DNA of 64,000 bases from Corynespora cassiicola (Eukaryota; Ascomycota; Dothideomycetes; Pleosporales; Corynesporascaceae): the NCBI GenBank assembly GCA_022059125.1, contig JAEUWY010000006.1, positions 1,860,001-1,924,000 on the forward strand. The letters run 5' to 3'. Both the position numbers and the translations under genes were made by a program. Positions 23,290-33,200 of the stretch are shown piece by piece; position 1 is the stretch's first letter, and the number at the start of each line of letters is the position of its first letter. The notes under the pieces are model-generated. The model made no database searches, was not told the origin of the DNA, and saw only the letters and a list, made by a program, of their open reading frames with translations.

Positions 23290-23610
23290 ATGTCGGCTCG
23301 TAAAACGACCCAAAACCAGAATCAGGTATCGGAAGAGCCCCACCTCTTGAAGAGCGGTGCTGAGTCGTATCGCCAGGCTGGAGATGCCGATAAGTGTCGG
23401 CAGCGGGTTCGGAAGAACGATGGCGTTGGCAACGGTCTTGGTAAGAATGAACAAGCCAAGAAAGGCCAAGACCGGGTACCAGTCCTACTCCAATGGAAGG
23501 AGAAAGAATTAGCAGATGATATGGAGGGCCTGATGAAGCCGATTAATGATACAGGAGCACACGAGAACGTAGATGAGGGTGGAGATGTTGAGATGAAAGA
23601 CGGTAACTGA
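23290..23610 (+). CDS. hypothetical acidic protein, weak call
   Basis: The frame codes 106 aa from the ATG at 23290 (context GAAATGTC); an upstream in-frame ATG at 23116 would give 164 aa. It is hydrophilic, Gln/Lys/Asp-rich and ends in an acidic stretch before the stop. I recognise no domain. Composition is more protein-like than the overlapping minus-strand frame, which is the only reason for choosing this strand. It could equally be non-coding. Confidence 0.3.
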   Translation: MSARKTTQNQNQVSEEPHLLKSGAESYRQAGDADKCRQRVRKNDGVGNGLGKNEQAKKGQDRVPVLLQWKEKELADDMEGLMKPINDTGAHENVDEGGDVEMKDGN

Positions 23611-23980
23611 TGACTTCATTAGCTCTTCAGCCTACCTCATCGAGCAAGGCCGACGGTAAATCCGTAGTAGAGACAAAAAACCCTACGCTCCTGATTGAGC
23701 ATTGAATGGAAGTTGTTTGCAGTAGTGTGTGCGCGTTTTGACTCTCGAATGTCCCGTTTGCCTTGACACATGTCTCCCCGCACTTACCACGATGTCTTAA
23801 CACGGAGAAAGAACGCTCATGTTAGCGTCCGTACAAGTTTGCTCAATTCTTTCGCAGAGTGCGGATTGTGACGTACAATTCACCGATACTTGAACAATAT
23901 TCTTTCAATCATTTATCCGATTCCATACAAAACCTACCACCTGTATCCTTTATTCTGCAAGCCAATCACACCAGAACAAA
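23611..23980. other. promoter region of the 23981 gene
   Basis: 370 bp, AT-leaning and without a gene. The last bases before the ATG read ACCAGAACAAA, a good fungal initiation context. Confidence 0.5.
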
Positions 23981-24865
23981 ATGCCAGGCGTCTTCTGCCG
24001 TCGCTATCTATGCGGACACCCTCCTGAATATATCCAAGCCAGCAAACTCCCAGATGGACGCACTCGACACCTCATACTACCCGTGCCAGGACCCAAAGAC
24101 CCCTTCTTTGGGCTTACTTTTTCGCTGCATCGATGCCTCCATTGCGCCAAGAAACATCAAGCCGAGTGCTTCGGAATGGATCCCCACGGACACAACTTCC
24201 CACTAGGTGTACATCAGGGAGCTACCCAGGAGGACGTTGGCACCAAAAAAGACGGATGGGGAGACGTGCTGACGCGGTTCAAATACGGCGACTTTTTCGG
24301 GCGCGACGCCCGGTATCATGACCCCGTCCCAGAGAGCGAACATTGGGCCGATGGACCCCGTACTATCGTTAGGATACGTGGGAGTTGGGAGGATGCCGTG
24401 CGGGGAGATCAGTCTCCGGAAGATGCAGAGTTGGCGAGGCCACGGAAATCGATGCGGTATTCGGCACATTCGATCATCTCTGAATCGACTGTGAAGTCTT
24501 CTGTCAAGCCGGAAAGGTCGTTGCAGAATAACGAAGTGAATGTTGCGAATTTGCGTCCGATGTCGTTGGAAGCGTATCCGTCAGGTCCTGTTTATAAGCA
24601 TATGAATAGCCTGCGGCCCCTTGGGAAGGCGGGTACATGGCCCGATTGTAAGCCAAAAGAAATTGTAGAGAGTGTTTCTGATCCTGATGGGGAGCATGGT
24701 TTGCTTCCCACACGCTTCAATTCAGTCCGCATTTCAGACTCAATGGTGGATTCTGCAAAGAGGGCAGACCAAGGCCTAGAGTTCTCCTCTTCCAGCAATC
24801 CAGAGGTCATAGAGGATAACACGACGCCGCGCGACTCTCCAAAAATGGTTTCAGGCAGAAGTTAG
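23981..24865 (+). CDS. hypothetical protein with Cys/His-rich N-terminus and possible premature stop
   Basis: A 294-aa single-exon protein. The N-terminal ~65 residues hold CRRYLCGH and HRCLHCAKKH, a Cys/His arrangement reminiscent of the two small proteins upstream. The rest is hydrophilic, with phosphorylation-type Ser/Pro stretches. The frame stops at a TAG (24863-24865), yet the same frame stays open for 42 further sense codons to a TAG at 24992-24994. That extension is equally protein-like, ending in a basic SPLRVLSKKLNKKLL segment. Either the TAG is a recent nonsense mutation, it is read through, or an unrecognised intron covers it. The sequence GCTGAT...GGGCAG just after the stop resembles a branch point and acceptor, but no donor in the right phase was found. 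Confidence 0.55.
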   Translation: MPGVFCRRYLCGHPPEYIQASKLPDGRTRHLILPVPGPKDPFFGLTFSLHRCLHCAKKHQAECFGMDPHGHNFPLGVHQGATQEDVGTKKDGWGDVLTRFKYGDFFGRDARYHDPVPESEHWADGPRTIVRIRGSWEDAVRGDQSPEDAELARPRKSMRYSAHSIISESTVKSSVKPERSLQNNEVNVANLRPMSLEAYPSGPVYKHMNSLRPLGKAGTWPDCKPKEIVESVSDPDGEHGLLPTRFNSVRISDSMVDSAKRADQGLEFSSSSNPEVIEDNTTPRDSPKMVSGRS

Positions 24866-25066
24866 CTGATTTTGGGCAGTGGAAAAGAGAGTTCCTCTGT
24901 TGGAACCCTTTCTTCCATGGATGATGCTCAGAGTCCAAAACGAATGAGTCCATTGAGGGTTTTGTCTAAGAAATTGAATAAGAAGTTGTTATAGTTTTGG
25001 TTGAGATACAAAATCGAACTACATGAATTTTGAGGCTCAAGCTATTGAGAATGTAGAAAAGTTCAA

Positions 25067-27419
25067 TCAAATGAGTATAAATGTGTCTGCGTCTTCTTCT
25101 GCCCAGGTTACCCCCTCTCCATACATGTATCCGTGACAGTAGGCGGACCCTGCAAATCTCCAGAGATTGGGATCTTCATCGTCCGGACGCAGTATACATG
25201 GTACTTCAAGACCATGCAAAATCGCCAGCTTATCATTCTCCTTTACATCCTCTTTTACCAAGCAAACTTTGCCGTTATCTGTTACAGCCATCATTCTTTC
25301 GGAATATGAGACATCAAAACGACGCAAAAACTGCATCAGGTTTCCCCTCTGTTTTTGTAATGATAGTGACTCTGTGATTGAATATGTCGAGTTTTCCAAT
25401 GTCCATGTCTCTAGAATCTTGAGATAAAATTCTTCCTCGTGCCAGCCGCCAAACTTAGGGTTGATCATTTCAAATATCTCCCTCGCACCAAATAAATCGA
25501 CACTTTGGGGAATATCAATTGGATATTCTCCGTCTAAATACCTATTCACGTGAAAGATGCTGTGTATAATAGGGCGAATGAATTGGTATGGATACCATTC
25601 AACTTTTGCCGGATTGTTTTCGGAGGGGACAGCAATATCATGGTCGGAGGATTGGGTGTAAAAGTGACCCATTTGAGAATATGTATCTCGAAAGAGCTGT
25701 CGAAGGTCCATGTCATCAGTATTAAGTGCACCCGAGACCACAGCTTTAATGGTATCTACACTTTTACCGCGAACAAAAAGGTGCCCTGGATCGTAGGTTA
25801 GTGAAGATTTATACGAGCGTCCCATAGAAGCCTGGAAATCCATCTCGTGGAGAACGTCTAGGCTGGTACATCCAGCCGAACACCAATCTGGGGTCCATGA
25901 AGGAAAACCTGATGACTGTTCGGTCATTCCTGGACTATAGCACATAGCCGACAAGCTGCCTCCTCTTTCAAACATGATTCTCGTAGCATCGCGGAACACT
26001 TCATTTGTCGGTTTTCGATAATCAACAAAGTCTGCCGGAAAAATCCGCTCAATACATCCTAACAACCCATAAATCTTGTCCCGCGGGTCCGAACATTTTA
26101 GCCACATGAAGAGCAAGATCATGGCGTACAGATCAATATAGCCCTTTCTTTGAAAATCCTTTCTCGCTCTAGCTAGAGAAATGAAGGAAATTCGATTTTG
26201 TATCCCGAGATCTTTAATGTCGGTGAATTTCTCAAGTTCAGTGCTTGTGTATTTGAAGTCTTGGCTTTGCTGTAGCATGTGCCATGTACATGTCTGGTCG
26301 CCTAAAACCACAGCTATTCGTTTCGCCAGTACTATCTCCTGACAAACCCACAAGCGTTGGAACCAGTTTCGGTGGAATAATGCGCATTCTTGAATCCATC
26401 CACGTACAGTCATGTTGTATTCTATTTTGGTATCAAGATCATATGAGCCGGATACACCTGCACTGGAAAGGTCGAAATCAGATTTTTGGCCTAACCAGAC
26501 AATGACTCTGGACGCGCTCTTGTAAATTTCACCCATGAGACGAACTTGTTCGCTACGCTCGTCTAAGTCTTTCTGGTTTATACAGATTTGATCGATCCAT
26601 ATGAACGTGGGCCGGGTGAATTCTTTAATCCGGGGCAGAGTGTAAAGGCAGATGGCGAGGTCTTCTGTGATACGTAAGAATTGTTGAGATCCATCTTCGC
26701 GATGGAAGAATATTGCAGTACAGTCTTTCATATCTCCCCAGCAATACGACAAAGCTTCTGAATGCCATATGTTAGCTTGGAAAATGCCTATCATGCTTCT
26801 AGAGCGCAAGATAATCAACTAGATCATGGAATCAAGAGATAAAACGTCGCGTACCATACTCTGGTGCTGAATCAAGAGGCACTGTAATCAGCTTGTACCC
26901 GGAGAGAACTCCATCGCAATAACGAGCATGTCCAAGATCTAGAAGCCGGATATGTCCGATAGGAAGTCGCTCATAGTTCAATGCCTCACAGAACTGGTCA
27001 TCATTGGTGGCTGTACTGGTCGATGGATAACGGCATCGTGAGGGTTGGTGGATTTGGCGTGGTACTTGATCGCCTATCTCTGTCGGAGCTATTTCTTCCC
27101 TCGACTCTCCAAGTTCATCTTCTTCACTGAAATGTTCATCTTCGCCTTCTTTACTTGATTGTTCGTCTTCGTCTTCTTTACTTAAATGTTCGTATTCATC
27201 TCTTTCGCCTGGCTGTTCATCTTGATTCCCTTTACTCCACTGTTCATCTTCGTCTTCTTTGCTGGATTGTTCATCTTCATTTTCATTTTCATCTTCATCT
27301 ATCTTGCTCCACTCTCCATTTTCGTTGAGAGAGGGAAACGGCGGGAAACGCGCAGGTGTAGCGGCGGCCTCGAACACTTCCTTCCATGTCATCTGTCGTC
27401 GTGCTGGTTGGGAAGCCAT
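25067..27419 (-). CDS. heterokaryon incompatibility (HET) domain protein (exons 26855-27419, 25067-26757)
   Basis: A 751-aa HET-domain protein of the type that can trigger incompatibility or immune-like cell death in filamentous ascomycetes. Exon 1 gives the leading IRLLDL...APEY part. A 97-bp phase-1 intron (26758-26854) restores EALSYCWG (residues 189-196), the first HET block. FIWIDQICINQKDLDERSEQV and the MGEIYKSASRVIVWLG block follow. The C-terminal ~400 residues show no domain I can name. The N-terminus (about 35-115) carries an acidic insert built from repeats like DEQSSKEDE. No NACHT, WD40 or other partner domain is present. The gene stands alone between accessory-type genes. Splice sites are inferred from the rejoined motif. 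Confidence 0.9.
27125..27300 (-). repeat. degenerate ~33-bp coding repeats in HET exon 1
   Basis: On the minus strand, units coding versions of Ser-Lys-Glu-(Asp-Glu)n-Gln recur about five times with substitutions. The plus strand shows repeated TGTTCATCTTCGTCTTC-like blocks. They make the acidic insert of the HET-domain protein. Confidence 0.7.
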
Positions 27420-28375
27420 GTTTGATATTTCTATAAAACAAACTGACAGGCGCGGAAAAGAGAGTAGGTGCGATGGAGGCTTTTCAGGGAAGGTTGATAC
27501 CTAGGTATATAAGAAAGACACCTGATCAAAGACTGCAGCTTGGCAAATGTGGCTCAACCTTGGCAACCTGTCAGCAATACGAGCTTCTAATGCCAGACGC
27601 AGATATTTCATGCCTGAGGGGCATATGCGATAAGGTCTACGATTCAGTACATATTGGAGTGTGTGACTATGCGCACTGCCCGATTACAATGCCCATAGCG
27701 GTCTTTTTCGTGAAACCCATGTGGGACGTAGCTTGTGGCTGACACTGCGGCTGCTGCTTACGGGCCAGGCTGCACCTTCAGGATCAACCGAAATCCTGCA
27801 TTATTGAATATAAGTAAGACTAGTGAAAGAAGCGGCTATACTGTAGTGTCTGGTTCACGATCTATTGAATGTCTTGTTTTGTTTTGTTTTCTTTCTTGCC
27901 GAGACGACTGAAGGATTTCGCGATAAGTGGATATTATTGGGGCACAAGCTTTGCCAGGCAATCATGTAATGCGTAGTGAATAATTCTAATAAATGAGACT
28001 GCCCGATCATCCATACATCAACACGCAAGGCTACTACATCGCTCCACCCTCCCCTGAAAGAGATTTACGCGGAAGATGTAAAATCTATGTTAAAGGTGCC
28101 CTTATGGGTCGGATTTCGACATGGGGAATGGCACTAGTGGGGGGCCCAAAAGCGCAGGTAAACATACAATGGGTTGCCGCTCAAATACTCGGATACGCAG
28201 AAAGCGTTTAGGTCTCCCACGCTACTAATCACCTGGTACCGAAATCTCATAACATGCCTCATTATTCGATTTAGAACATTCATTCTATTCTCTACCTAGA
28301 TGGCAGGAACTATGCAAACAGCCCGTCAACCAATACACCCATCTCCACACGCGCATAACCCTCCCCCAAACCAAC
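27420..28375. other. intergenic region between HET and O-methyltransferase genes
   Basis: About 950 bp with only short frames that I do not support. The perfect palindrome ATACCTAGGTAT lies at 27497-27508, about 80 bp upstream of the HET start. Confidence 0.5.
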
Positions 28376-29089
28376 TCACTTGACAACCGCCATCAAAAAC
28401 CCATCATAATTCTTCTCCCCCACCGTCTGCAAAACCACCCCCTCCAACCTCCCATCCTTCCCCACATTCTCCACCACCCTCCTCGCCCCCTGTGCCCTCT
28501 GATCCGCCTCAGGATCAGCAAGCTGCCCCTTCCTCACCACATTATCCACAATGACGCAGGCACCAGGCTCGCACATGTCGACAGCGAGATCCACATAGCG
28601 CCAATTATTCTCCTTATCCGCATCGATGAACACGAGCTGAAACCTCTCCCTCGCCCCGCCGCGCACCTCCTCCGAAAGCTGCTCTAGCACATCCACGCCC
28701 GCGCCGACGCGCACATCGACCCGCCCGTCCACGCCGGCATGCGCGAGGTTCTCCCGCGCGACGGCCGCGTGGTGCGCGTCGATTTCTACGCTCGTGACGC
28801 GCACGTCGGGACCCGCGCTCGCGAGCCAAATGGTCGAGTACCCGCCCAGAGTGCCGACCTCGAGCACGTTGCGCGCGCGCAGCATGCGCGCCTGCAGGGC
28901 TAGGAATTTGCCTTGGGAGGGGGAGACGGCGATGTCTGGGAGGCCGCTTTGGGCCGAGTGGGCGAGGGCGTGGGAGAGGGTTGCGGGGGAGGGGGTGGAG
29001 GTGGAGGGGTGGAGGTGGGAGAAGGAGTATTCGTCTACGGCGGTCCAGCGGGGGTCGCGTTCGTAGGATTGGCCGGTGCCGGAGGACAT
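28376..29089 (-). CDS. SAM-dependent O-methyltransferase (class I, caffeoyl-CoA/catechol type)
   Basis: A 237-aa single-exon soluble methyltransferase. The start at 29089 (MSSGTGQ) gives normal family length; an upstream ATG at 29227 would add a Lys-rich, Phe-rich leader not expected in the family. The SAM-binding loop is EVGTLGGYSTIWLA (residues 77-90), followed by the ribose-binding acidic residue in SVEIDAHH. The metal-binding DADKENN lies at 156-162 and DNVV follows, matching the cation-dependent OMT family (PF01596). The substrate is likely an aromatic ortho-diol, but this is inferred. The next gene downstream on the left is HET and the neighbour to the right is a SnoaL-like protein on the same strand, so a small metabolic pairing is possible. 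Confidence 0.9.
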   Translation of the reverse strand: MSSGTGQSYERDPRWTAVDEYSFSHLHPSTSTPSPATLSHALAHSAQSGLPDIAVSPSQGKFLALQARMLRARNVLEVGTLGGYSTIWLASAGPDVRVTSVEIDAHHAAVARENLAHAGVDGRVDVRVGAGVDVLEQLSEEVRGGARERFQLVFIDADKENNWRYVDLAVDMCEPGACVIVDNVVRKGQLADPEADQRAQGARRVVENVGKDGRLEGVVLQTVGEKNYDGFLMAVVK

Positions 29090-29715
29090 TTTTTTTTTTT
29101 GGTTTCCTTCTTTCTTTCTTTTGCTCTTCTCTTGGAATTTGGCTGGGGATGGTGGAGAGAGGAGGGGGAACAAGAAATTGGTATAGTTTTGGAATTGGAG
29201 GTAAAGGGCTGATGGGAGTTGGGACAAAAAGTACGAGTAGCTAGATTAGCAGGGCGCTTCACCATGATGCGGGGTGCCCTTTCCTCCCACTTTTATACCA
29301 TCAACTACGCCGGTTTGCGGCCGCGGACAGGCATATTCGCAGGCAACATTGTTGAAACACGTGCTCACCCCGTGACATTGACGCCTGGATGTCCGACTTG
29401 TACGAGCCAAAGTCTGGTGGGATGGTGGGAGGAGGTTGCGTGATTGCGTCGGGGATTACGTTAGCCTCGGATCTGATAGCGGAGGGCGGGCCGCAGGCGG
29501 CATTAACTCCGCGCTCATCGCCGAGCTCGGCGTCGGACTTGCTGGACGTCTTGCTTTTTCTATGTCGATTCGTTCAGGTTGGTGGAACTTGGGATGGAGG
29601 GGTTGCTTGGTGCCTAGGTTTAGTCATGCGATGCTATGCAATAGTCTGGCTGGACCTTTGTGTCATGACAATGGCGGGGAACAGTGGCACCTCTTTTATG
29701 ACTCTTCGCCTTAGT
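29090..29715. other. spacer
   Basis: About 620 bp upstream of the O-methyltransferase gene. A T run (29090-29101) and a purine-rich tract adjoin its start. No supported gene. Confidence 0.5.
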
Positions 29716-30237
29716 CTACAATGCCTTCGCGGCCGTAGCTAGTTCCTTCAACTTCTTGCTGGCCGCGGCGTCCACAAATTCGATGCCTCTGGCAACTTTG
29801 AAGCACTCCTTGTTCTTATCCGCGTCCTCATCCCTTACCATGGTTATCCACCACACGAGATCATTCTCGACCTCTTGCACCTCCCCGTCTTTCCCCTTCA
29901 CCCTCATATAATAACTTCCTCGAAGAACAACGCGCAGCTGCGCCTCATCTACTACACAATCCGTGACCTTGGCCTGCCACGAATGCAGCATTGGCATCAT
30001 CATCCCCAGGTGTCGCACAAAGCCATCAACATCCTTTGTACCAACGAGGTGCGGCGCCGTGGACAAGAAGAACGCATGTCCCATATCGTGCCGAAAGCCG
30101 GGCGCGCAAATGGCTCGGAGTCTGTTTTGATTGTATCGCTCGGGCAGAGTGTCATCGAGGTCTAACGCGTGTACGAATTCGAGCGCCGTGGTATGAAGAG
30201 CGCGGTAGGTCTGCGAGGCGGTGGATGGGATCTCCAT
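29716..30237 (-). CDS. SnoaL/NTF2-like domain protein
   Basis: A 173-aa single-exon soluble protein. The pattern is that of the cone-shaped NTF2-like fold: an N-terminal helical stretch to about residue 45, GFRHDMGHAFFLS, VDGFVRHLGMMMPMLHSW, then beta-strands such as QLRVVLRGSYYMRV and ENDLVWWITMV, and a helical Ala/Lys-rich end. Fungal proteins of this kind are often small cyclases, dehydratases or proteins of unknown function next to secondary-metabolism genes. Catalytic residues cannot be assigned. It lies 0.6 kb from an O-methyltransferase on the same strand. The gene call is fairly safe; the activity is unknown. Confidence 0.7.
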   Translation of the reverse strand: MEIPSTASQTYRALHTTALEFVHALDLDDTLPERYNQNRLRAICAPGFRHDMGHAFFLSTAPHLVGTKDVDGFVRHLGMMMPMLHSWQAKVTDCVVDEAQLRVVLRGSYYMRVKGKDGEVQEVENDLVWWITMVRDEDADKNKECFKVARGIEFVDAAASKKLKELATAAKAL

Positions 30238-33200
30238 ATTTGTTGCACTGTGCTTCTGTATGGTAATTGTCGTACGATGCTGGTTCTAAGTGTGTAGGTC
30301 TTGCTTGAGTGAGGTCGGGGTAAGGTTTATTCCATGGGCGGTTCTCGGATCCCCACCAGTCACGCCCGCTCGCCATTGGAGAACAAGGGGATTTGGATTG
30401 GTCGTCGCATTCTAAAATGTGGCCAATCGTGGGTGTGATTGAGCTGTCTTGTATCAACTACACGATATGTTAATGGGAGAAGGGTTTAGTTGGTATAGTA
30501 TATGGAGTAATTGAGCAAAGGACGAGACATCTCAATCGGTCCGTTCGAGCAGCTTCAAAGGTGTTGTTGTTGATGATGATGATGATGATGATGACGACAT
30601 GATCGTGTGCGAGGTGGCGCTTGAGTGTTTGAGTTTGTTAGCATCTGCATTCACTTTTGTCGTCGAGGCCCCGAGTACAAGCAACCACTGTACTTGAACG
30701 CCGCGCGACATACGGAGACATTGGCGACTGTCAGATTAACTGGAAGCGAGATATTCGAAGACAGAGAGCAAAGCAGGCTGGGACGAAAGAGAGACTGAGA
30801 TACCTAAGCGCTGGTTGCTCGTTCAGTTCGCATCGCTCGAACCACTGGCGCAGAGAACTTTTCCACAAACACGAGGTAGCCGCCGTGATGGCTCTGGCCT
30901 GCGTTGGGAGGTCCACTTATTGCGGACGAACTGATCAATGATGCGGCACAGCTATAAGCGAAGCTGCGGGATCAACATGCGAGCCATTGTGTGAGTTGGT
31001 GGTCGCCCGTCATTGCAATTGCGATCTGTGGCCACGAGGCCCGGAAGCGTTTTTTTCCATCGCACCCGTCCCCTCAGGCCCGCAAATCTTCCCGGCTAGC
31101 GAGGTAGGGTAATTCGAGGAGCACGTTTGGTCCCGGGAGAAACGCCTCATATGGTCCTGGACAACCATTCATATCCGACAGCCCGGAACCCAGAGCGTGC
31201 TCAGAGAAAGAATTTGAAGCGCTGTCCCTTACGCAGGCAAGTAAGCGAGCTAGAAAGCTAAAGCAGTCAGGGGCTGCGCTGCGGGCGTGAGCGGAGCGGA
31301 CCGGCCCAATTTCAACCTAAAAACGGCGACGGAGTCTGTGCTTGTTGGGAGGTGTGGTAGCCGAAAAGATTGGCGGAGACGCCAACCAGCTTTTTAGGAG
31401 AAGAATCCCAACCCATATCCGACACCTCACAACGTGGTGCCACCTGAGCGGCCCAAAAGACGAATTGCAAGGCAGAGTGTTGGATAATCAGATGTCATGG
31501 GCGCTTCCCATGGGTCAATTGTCACGCGCAAGTGCATAGGCAGAGAGTGAGGATGGCCATTCGCCGTTTTGCCCATCTCCCCAACACAATCTGCAAGCCA
31601 AATTTCAACTGTCGGCCTGAGGGAGGGGCTAGTGACACGGTTTCGCCGTAGCCCGCAGTCGTAATGGTTAGTTTTTCTGCAGAGTACTGGCGGTGTGACT
31701 CGGGCCTGTCCGATATGGCTCCACGCGCATCTCACTTGACGCCTGCAAAGTCCAAAGCCAAGCAAACAGTCCGTGACATGTTTGTCCACGAGACCCAGTG
31801 CTGCGGTGTAATCACTTGTTCGGGCGATGTGAGGCGCAATAGACGCAGGAACCGCGAGCGAGCATGGTGCACGTGTGGCAGGACGGCCGCACAAAAGGCA
31901 TGAACCCCCAAAATCGATTAGGCAAATTGCCTAGGGCCTGTCCCTTCGTGAAGGCTGGACTCGATGATGAAGAACACGCAAACACTAGGGGCGGGTGGCA
32001 AGCCGCGGTTTTCGTTAGACAGACCAAAGACAATCCTGATTGTGTCATCCTAAAACGTGGCGGGCGACGGGGTGATAACGACGGTCCTCCAGGTCCGGCT
32101 AGTCCAATCAGCAGATGAGTTACCCTTTGGAGATTTCTTTGCTTGAATCCGTTCAAGGAAGGGCTCTGCAACTGGCACTGGCAGGCTGAAAACCCCTCGG
32201 GATGTGTGAGCGCGTTTGAACCCATGACGCCTCGGAATACGAAGCTTCGTCGCAAGGAAAGCTACTTTGCTCAGCACCAAACCAACGCGTCTGTGTCTTA
32301 CTGCAACAGATCTTCCAGCGCCCTTGCACTGATTCCAATCGATCCTTCAGCCGACAGTTCCGCTGGATTTCGCGATGCATTGGCAGTGGGCTTGCCTTTA
32401 GCGAAGCGTTGGGTGTACCCCTCGTCTTCAGCTCCCATTGCTCTCCAATCCCTCGACGGCATGCTATCGTGCTGTCTGTTCATCAACCCCAGAGCGCGTT
32501 TTCCCACAGTGTCTTGTGTGTGTTCTGACGACTGCCGCATGGTCGACTGATGAGAGAAGCAACGTAAGTCCGCAACCCGTCAGAATCTTCTGTTACGAGC
32601 GCTTCACTGATTGGATCTGTTTACATCAGCAAGACTCCTACGACTTTATCCAACGTATGCGCGACCGATATACTATAGTTCCTCCGCAATCCCTGCCTGA
32701 TGTATCTCGCCGATGGGTGTCTATGTCAATCTGCTAGCAAGAGATACTGCCCAAACGACAGCGTCGCGCAGACAAATGCCCGCATGCATGACTGGAGCTA
32801 GCGAAGGCAATAACATATCCTTTGGGTGCTATAAGTAATGGATGGGCGCTTGTGTTTCCCATCATGAGTGAGACCTACAGCGTCCTCGTGCGCTCCCAGC
32901 CGCTGCGGGTTGGAGACAGGCGAAACTGAGCAGAGGAATGACCATGGCGATAGGCTGTACCATCTGACGCATTCCATCTGTCCAAACGCCTATGAGGTAG
33001 TTTAGTGATGGTCGGGGCCGTCTTAGAGCCCAAGTCGGAGAGGTGCAGCAACCGCGACGCCTTTGTTATTGCGCATTGTTCACTCTCATGCAACCACGAA
33101 CGCGGCGAGCAGGCTACGAAGTCCCCATGCCTAAGGTATGTTGTTATCTCTCCATTGCGCGAAGGATAGAGCCCGGAACCGCTCAAAGCCGTGAAGTGTG

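Noticed and set aside
22873..23469. 198-codon minus-strand frame with apparent membrane segments
   Set aside because: Its hydrophobicity mirrors the hydrophilic plus-strand frame. Neither has a known domain, and the plus strand is slightly more plausible.
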